From Sphingomonadales bacterium (GTDB lineage: Bacteria > Pseudomonadota > Alphaproteobacteria > Sphingomonadales > Sphingomonadaceae), in assembly GCA_027489295.1 (NCBI GenBank), contig JAIYAA010000252.1, forward strand, positions 1-5,481: a DNA stretch of 5,481 nt, given 5' to 3'. Shown piece by piece: positions 1 to 5,481 of this stretch. Numbering within the stretch: position 1 is the first letter of the stretch; each line of letters starts with the position of its first letter. The notes beneath the pieces are model-generated. The model saw only the letters and a list, made by a program, of their open reading frames with translations, did no database searches and had not been told where the DNA came from. The position numbers were made by a program, and so were the translations under genes.

Positions 1-166
1 CATAGGCTTCGCTGATCGCCTTGAACTTCGCCTCGGAATCCTTGCACCCGGCATTCTTGTCCGGGTGATATTTCATCGCGAGCTTGCGGTAGGACGACTT
101 GATCGTCGCATCGTCCGCGCTGCGCTCGACTTCGAGCAGTTCGTAATAATCAACTTCGGTGGTCAT
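1..166 (-). CDS. dnaJ: DnaJ, N-terminal J-domain part (truncated by window start)
   Basis: DnaJ is the Hsp40 co-chaperone that binds unfolded clients in the cytoplasm and stimulates the ATPase of DnaK. The minus strand translates from ATG at 166 as [19 protein letters not shown] and continues to the window edge, giving 55 complete codons of a protein that is usually about 370-380 aa. The visible part is the J-domain: DYYELLEV opens helix I, the basic helix II contains [10 protein letters not shown], and the diagnostic HPD loop is at residues 34-36, followed by KN and then FKAISEAY of helix III. The zinc-finger and C-terminal domains lie outside the window, so a different J-domain protein cannot be strictly excluded. 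Position directly downstream of dnaK on the same strand makes dnaJ by far the best call. AGAGGG ends 8 nt upstream of the ATG as a ribosome-binding site. It lies within the inverted-repeat sequence of the intergenic gap. Confidence 0.93.
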   Translation of the reverse strand, partial: MTTEVDYYELLEVERSADDATIKSSYRKLAMKYHPDKNAGCKDSEAKFKAISEAY

Positions 167-174
167 CCAGCAAG

Positions 175-202
175 CCCTCTCCCCATCAAGGGACAGGGAG
201 AG
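175..202. repeat. Imperfect GC-rich inverted repeat just upstream of dnaJ
   Basis: The arm CTCTCCC (177-183) is complementary to GGGAGAG (196-202) around a 12-nt loop containing catcaaggg. This looks like a decayed copy of a dispersed CCCTCTCCCC-type repeat; a better-kept relative lies at 256-278. It overlaps the ribosome-binding region of dnaJ on the minus strand, so folding in the dnaKJ mRNA could dampen dnaJ translation relative to dnaK. That effect is inference. Confidence 0.55.
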
Positions 203-255
203 AGACCAAGCCGATGCCGGATCGCATCGACCATGCCCGCTCCCCCCATCCCCGG

Positions 256-278
256 CCCTCTCCCCGGCGGGGAGAGGG
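256..278. repeat. Perfect 10-bp inverted repeat between dnaK and dnaJ
   Basis: CCCTCTCCCC (256-265) and GGGGAGAGGG (269-278) are perfect complements separated by only GGC. In the dnaK-to-dnaJ transcript this forms a very stable GC-rich hairpin beginning 12 nt beyond the dnaK stop codon. No T-run follows on either strand, so it does not look like a complete intrinsic terminator. A partial attenuator, a block to 3' exonucleases that stabilises dnaK mRNA, or simply a dispersed repeat are the likelier readings. The sequence belongs to the same family as 175-202. Confidence 0.75.
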
Positions 279-289
279 AGGGGCGTTCG

Positions 290-2200
<1,911 letters not shown>

Positions 2201-2300
2201 GGTCCTCGTTGGCCCCCACAATCGAAACAAAAGGGTTTAAAAGCGTTATCCGGATGCCGGCCCCAGAAGAGGCGACCGCCGTCCAGATGTCCGAGGGGGG

Positions 2301-2328
2301 ATATAGGTGCGTCGTGCCTTGCCGCAAG
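2301..2328 (-). promoter_or_regulatory. Predicted sigma-32 (RpoH) heat-shock promoter of dnaKJ
   Basis: On the minus strand a -35 element CTTG (2328-2325) is followed by exactly 17 nt and then a -10 element CCTATAT (2307-2301). This matches the alphaproteobacterial RpoH pattern as I know it, CTTG-N17/18-CYTATNT. Transcription would start near 2294, giving a leader of roughly 94 nt before the dnaK ATG. Heat-shock control of dnaKJ by RpoH is well established in this class. No CIRCE element (TTAGCACTC-N9-GAGTGCTAA) is visible, which argues against HrcA control here. Confidence 0.75.
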
Positions 2329-2347
2329 ACGCCCGGGTTTCTACAAG
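2319..2347 (+). promoter_or_regulatory. Possible sigma-70-like promoter of the PCu(A)C gene
   Basis: TTGCCG (2319-2324) and TACAAG (2342-2347) are separated by 17 nt, and each matches four of six consensus positions. Transcription would begin near 2354, about 24 nt before the ATG at 2378. The -35 element abuts the -35 of the oppositely directed dnaK promoter, so the two polymerases could compete. The match is modest and a GC-rich background gives chance hits. Confidence 0.35.
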
Positions 2348-2362
2348 ATTTCCCAAATCAAA

Positions 2363-2370
2363 GAGGGAGG
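2363..2370 (+). promoter_or_regulatory. Ribosome-binding site deciding the PCu(A)C start
   Basis: GAGGGAGG sits 7 nt upstream of ATG 2378, which opens a lipoprotein signal peptide. A second ATG at 2371 directly abuts this site, is in a different frame and is too close to be used. The spacing therefore selects 2378. Confidence 0.75.
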
Positions 2371-2377
2371 ATGCCGA

Positions 2378-2815
2378 ATGCGCACTCTGGCGGGGCTAAC
2401 AGCGGTTCTTGTGCTGGGGGCGTGCTCGCCCCAGGCGGACGGCGTGAAGGTGGATGGGGCCTGGATCCGCCTGCCGGCGGTGGCCGGGCAGCCGGGGGCC
2501 GCCTATTTCACCCTGCACGGCGGGCGCGAGGCGGAAACGCTGGTCGCGGTGTCGACGCGGGCGGCGGATCGGGCGGAAATGCACGACAGCACCAAGGATG
2601 CCGCGGGCGTTTCGACGATGACGCAGGTCGCCAGCCTCGACCTGCCGGTGGGCAGCGAAGTGAAGTTCGCGCCGGGCGGCAAGCATGTCATGCTGTTCGG
2701 GGTGGTCTCGAACGTCCATGCCGGCGAGAAGGTGCCGTTGACGCTGCGCTTCGCGAGTGGCCACCAGGTGACGGCGGTCGCAGACGTCGCGGTGCCGGGC
2801 GCCGAGGCGCGGTAA
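2378..2815 (+). CDS. PCu(A)C-family copper chaperone lipoprotein
   Basis: PCu(A)C proteins (DUF461 family) bind Cu(I) in the periplasm and in characterised cases deliver it to the CuA site of cytochrome c oxidase. The 145-aa product has a lipoprotein signal peptide, MRTLAGLTAVLVLGAC, with lipobox LGAC at 13-16, so Cys16 would be lipidated. The mature domain starts with VKVDGAWIRLPAVAGQPGAAYFTL, the usual family opening. The metal site matches the H(M)X10MX21HXM pattern exactly in spacing: His69, ten residues (71-80), Met81, twenty-one residues (82-102), His103 and Met105. Position 70, a Met in the strict motif, is Asp here, but Met68 precedes the His. Length is typical for the family. The frame is open far upstream on the same strand, antisense to dnaK, so the start rests on the signal peptide and the ribosome-binding site. 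No SCO1-like or cox gene is visible next to it, so the exact copper client is unknown. Confidence 0.92.
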   Translation: MRTLAGLTAVLVLGACSPQADGVKVDGAWIRLPAVAGQPGAAYFTLHGGREAETLVAVSTRAADRAEMHDSTKDAAGVSTMTQVASLDLPVGSEVKFAPGGKHVMLFGVVSNVHAGEKVPLTLRFASGHQVTAVADVAVPGAEAR

Positions 2816-2836
2816 CGCTGATCGCCTTGCCCGTGG

Positions 2837-2866
2837 ATCTCCCCTCCCGCTGGCGGAAGGGGAGAT
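2837..2866. terminator. Hairpin in convergent gap, possible bidirectional terminator or dispersed repeat
   Basis: ATCTCCCCT (2837-2845) pairs perfectly with AGGGGAGAT (2858-2866). The stem extends inward by three more pairs (CCG 2847-2849 with CGG 2854-2856) after one mismatch, closing on a CTGG loop. It lies 21 nt after the PCu(A)C stop and 17 nt beyond the stop of the converging porin gene, where a shared terminator would be expected. No clear T-run follows on either strand. It also resembles the CTCCCC/GGGGAG arms of the dnaK-dnaJ repeats, so it may be a dispersed repeat recruited as a transcript end. Confidence 0.55.
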
Positions 2867-2883
2867 TCAGAGGCGGGTGTGGT

Positions 2884-3624
2884 TCAGAACGACAGCCGCG
2901 CGCGGCCCAGCACCCGGTTGCCTGCGTGCCGAAGGTCCGCGTACGGCGAGGTCACCGCGCGATTGGTGTCGATATCCGTCCCGACATAGTCGACGCCGAG
3001 CGTCAGCGGGCCGGTGACATGCTCCACGCCGATCCGCCAATCGGTATAGTCGCCTGCCGGCCGCAGCCGCGCCGCACGCGCGTCGTCGGTGCTGCCGGTC
3101 GTATGGCCGATCGCGCCGGATACGGTGAACGGCGTCGACGGGATACCGATCGAGGCACCCGCGTGCAGATACAGGTTGTCGCCGCCGATCGGCCCCTGGT
3201 CCGGCGCATAGACCGCCCCGCCGTTCAGCCGCAGCGGCCCGAACGAGAAATTGCCGTCCGCGCCGACCTCGACATAGTCCATCGCGCGGGCCGCGCCGGT
3301 GAAGACATGGCCGGTGACGAAGCCGCGCAGATTGAACGCGCCGATGCCGAAGCGGCGACCCGCCTCCAGATCGAACACGGTGTCCGCACCGGCATGGCGG
3401 CTGGATTCGCGCACCATCGCCACCCGCGCCGAGGCGTCGAAGCCGAGGATGCCGGCCGAGGCATCGGCCGAAGCGCTCAGCTGGTTCTCGCTCCAGCTGA
3501 GGCCGCGGCGGCTCTCGTCGGTCGAAAGTTCGACACCGCCGGAGACCTTGGGCAGCACCTGTGCCTGGGCAGCGAGCGGAAGAGCGACGGCCGCAAGGGC
3601 GGCCAGGGTAATCGGGATACGCAT
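2884..3624 (-). CDS. TorF-like putative porin (outer-membrane beta-barrel)
   Basis: The 246-aa product looks like a small outer-membrane beta-barrel, and I assign it to the TorF / Gcw_chp putative porin family. It begins with a Sec signal peptide [19 protein letters not shown], with probable cleavage after AQA at residue 21. The mature part opens with [21 protein letters not shown]; an early S-(T/S)-(D/N)-RGxSxS-like stretch is what suggests the TorF family. Alternating hydrophobic strands follow with Gly/Asp turns ([41 protein letters not shown]). The chain ends in ARLSF, a C-terminal aromatic residue typical of substrates of the BAM insertion machinery. Length suits the family. ATG 3624 overlaps the upstream gene's stop as TGATG, and the nearest AGGA is 14 nt away, so translation is probably coupled to the upstream gene. 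The transported substrate cannot be told from sequence. Confidence 0.8.
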   Translation of the reverse strand: MRIPITLAALAAVALPLAAQAQVLPKVSGGVELSTDESRRGLSWSENQLSASADASAGILGFDASARVAMVRESSRHAGADTVFDLEAGRRFGIGAFNLRGFVTGHVFTGAARAMDYVEVGADGNFSFGPLRLNGGAVYAPDQGPIGGDNLYLHAGASIGIPSTPFTVSGAIGHTTGSTDDARAARLRPAGDYTDWRIGVEHVTGPLTLGVDYVGTDIDTNRAVTSPYADLRHAGNRVLGRARLSF

Positions 3625-4046
3625 CAACTGGTACCGGGTCCTATCTGATCGAGTTCGGCGCGCAGCATCTCGGCATCCTGGCCGGCAAGCGCCGCAACCG
3701 CGCCTCGCATGTCCTGCGTGGCGCGCGCAACGTCCCTGGCGATGCCGGCGCGGTTGGTGGTGCACCAGCCGGGACGACTGCCCGCGGCGACGCCTTCCTG
3801 GCGCAGGTCCCGTCGAAGCGTGCCGGCGGCGTGGCGGGCCTGCCGATCGACCACCAGGTCGGCCTGCCAGCGGCAGCGCAGCGTGGAGGCGCGGCCGCCC
3901 GGTCCGGCGACGCCCAACTGCTCGTGACGAACGTCGACCCGCATCCGATACTCGGCATGGACCGGGCCGGTCGCGTGATCGATGCGCATGCTGTGCGCGA
4001 TTTCGGAGGCGGGGGCGGCGAGCAGCAGCCCCAGAACGAGGATCAT
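3624..4046 (-). CDS. Secreted 140-aa protein of unknown function
   Basis: I do not recognise this family. The product starts with a short, strongly hydrophobic signal peptide [19 protein letters not shown], with likely cleavage after APA or APAS, and has no lipobox, so a periplasmic location is expected. The mature chain is about 125 aa, Arg-rich, with a beta-prone first half ([34 protein letters not shown]) and an Ala-rich, probably helical C-terminal third. Cys58 (RCRW) and Cys95 (GWCTTN) are the only cysteines and could form a disulfide. ATG 4046 was chosen because AGGAG lies 5 nt upstream and the signal peptide starts there; the open frame extends back to 4154 but that extension would bury the signal peptide. 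Its TGA shares a base with the ATG of the TorF-like gene, which points to a shared transcript and perhaps a shared job at the outer membrane. It could be a sphingomonad lineage-specific envelope protein. Confidence 0.78.
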   Translation of the reverse strand: MILVLGLLLAAPASEIAHSMRIDHATGPVHAEYRMRVDVRHEQLGVAGPGGRASTLRCRWQADLVVDRQARHAAGTLRRDLRQEGVAAGSRPGWCTTNRAGIARDVARATQDMRGAVAALAGQDAEMLRAELDQIGPGTS

Positions 4047-4051
4047 GGCTT

Positions 4052-4056
4052 CTCCT
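4052..4056 (-). promoter_or_regulatory. Ribosome-binding site of the secreted 140-aa protein
   Basis: AGGAG on the minus strand lies 5 nt upstream of ATG 4046. It is the clearest Shine-Dalgarno in this two-gene unit and supports the shorter start over the longer open frame. The downstream porin gene lacks a comparable site. Confidence 0.75.
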
Positions 4057-4064
4057 GCGGTTGC

Positions 4065-4106
4065 CCCGGCTGTCTTCGCCGGGTGCCCGGTGTCTTTGCC
4101 CGCGGG
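4065..4106. repeat. 20-bp-spaced direct repeat with hairpin in the leader of the secreted-protein operon
   Basis: TGTCTTCGCC (4071-4080) and TGTCTTTGCC (4091-4100) differ at one base and are exactly 20 bp apart, about two helical turns. The first copy sits in the loop and right arm of a perfect 6-bp hairpin, CCCGGC (4065-4070) with GCCGGG (4078-4083). The second is preceded by CCCGG and runs into the palindrome CCCGCGGG (4099-4106). The element lies about 20-60 nt upstream of ATG 4046. It may be a paired protein-binding site or a structured leader, or it may be a chance local duplication. Confidence 0.45.
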
Positions 4107-4144
4107 CTTCGGCGGATGGCAAGTTACCAAGTGTTTCCGGCGGC

Positions 4145-4154
4145 TTGGCGCCAA
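4145..4154. promoter_or_regulatory. Perfect 10-bp palindrome, possible operator
   Basis: TTGGCGCCAA is self-complementary and lies in the 188-bp gap between two divergent genes, 80 bp before fumC and about 100 bp before the secreted-protein gene. Such a site could bind a dimeric regulator of either gene. No regulator is encoded nearby and no convincing promoter flanks it, so this is only a candidate. Confidence 0.25.
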
Positions 4155-4223
4155 TCGCTCGCAGCCCGGTTCCGATACGGGTTGTGGGGCGCAGCCGGTG
4201 GACTACATCGCGCACAAACAAGC

Positions 4224-4228
4224 GGAGG
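4224..4228 (+). promoter_or_regulatory. Ribosome-binding site supporting the GTG start of fumC
   Basis: GGAGG lies 6 nt upstream of GTG 4235. There is no suitable in-frame ATG near it, so this site fixes the non-ATG start of fumC. Confidence 0.8.
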
Positions 4229-4234
4229 AAAACA

Positions 4235-5481
<1,247 letters not shown>

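Noticed and set aside
256..278. Canonical rho-independent terminator after dnaK
   Set aside because: The stem is strong but no T-run follows on either strand, and dnaJ lies immediately downstream in the same direction.
2201..2230. N-terminal extension of DnaK from TTG 2230
   Set aside because: It adds FRLWGPTRT before the universally conserved [12 protein letters not shown] start and has no family support.
2245..2250. GATAAC on the minus strand as the -10 of a second, housekeeping dnaK promoter
   Set aside because: The position where a -35 should lie reads GCCTCT, which does not resemble TTGACA.
2209..3648. 479-aa plus-strand frame crossing the PCu(A)C gene and the porin gene
   Set aside because: It runs out of phase through the copper chaperone and antisense through the porin, and the translation is Gly/Arg-rich without a domain. 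The ATG at 2371 belongs to this frame and abuts the ribosome-binding site too closely.
4047..4154. N-terminal extension of the secreted 140-aa protein from TTG 4154
   Set aside because: It would place a clear signal peptide internally and ignore the strong AGGAG site at 4052-4056.
4182..4209. TTGTGG-N16-TACATC as a fumC promoter
   Set aside because: Only about half of the positions match consensus in each element and the spacing is 16 nt; this is within chance for a GC-rich gap.

Overview
This is a GC-rich chromosomal window from an alphaproteobacterium, most likely a sphingomonad (Sphingomonas or a close relative). That placement is inferred from base composition, the DnaJ N-terminus ([17 protein letters not shown], then a KNAGCKD stretch after HPD), a heat-shock promoter of the alphaproteobacterial type, a TorF-like porin and Gram-negative envelope signals. 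The window looks like housekeeping chromosome. There is no transposase, integrase, tRNA, rRNA or CRISPR array.

Layout. Positions 1-2200, minus strand: a dnaK-dnaJ chaperone operon, with dnaK complete (636 aa) and only the first 55 codons of dnaJ inside the window. The 123-bp gap between them carries two GC-rich inverted repeats. Positions 2201-2377: a divergent promoter region. It has a good sigma-32-type promoter firing into dnaK (CTTG-N17-CCTATAT) and, back to back with it, a weaker sigma-70-like promoter for a plus-strand gene. Positions 2378-2815, plus strand: a lipoprotein copper chaperone of the PCu(A)C family with a complete metal-binding motif. Positions 2816-2883: a short convergent gap with a strong hairpin. 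Positions 2884-4046, minus strand: a two-gene unit in which a 140-aa secreted protein of unknown function overlaps by one base (TGATG) with a TorF-like outer-membrane beta-barrel gene. Positions 4047-4234: a second divergent intergenic region with a hairpin/direct-repeat element and a perfect 10-bp palindrome. Positions 4235-5481, plus strand: class II fumarase fumC, starting at GTG and cut by the window end after 415 codons.

How the genes relate. DnaK and DnaJ form one chaperone machine under heat-shock control. The other genes are functionally separate: periplasmic copper delivery (probably to cytochrome oxidase), an outer-membrane channel with a secreted companion, and a TCA-cycle enzyme. 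The least explained part is the secreted 140-aa protein coupled to the porin, together with the repeat structures in its leader. I found no convincing evidence of a wholly new system. The findings are modest regulatory and small-gene observations.
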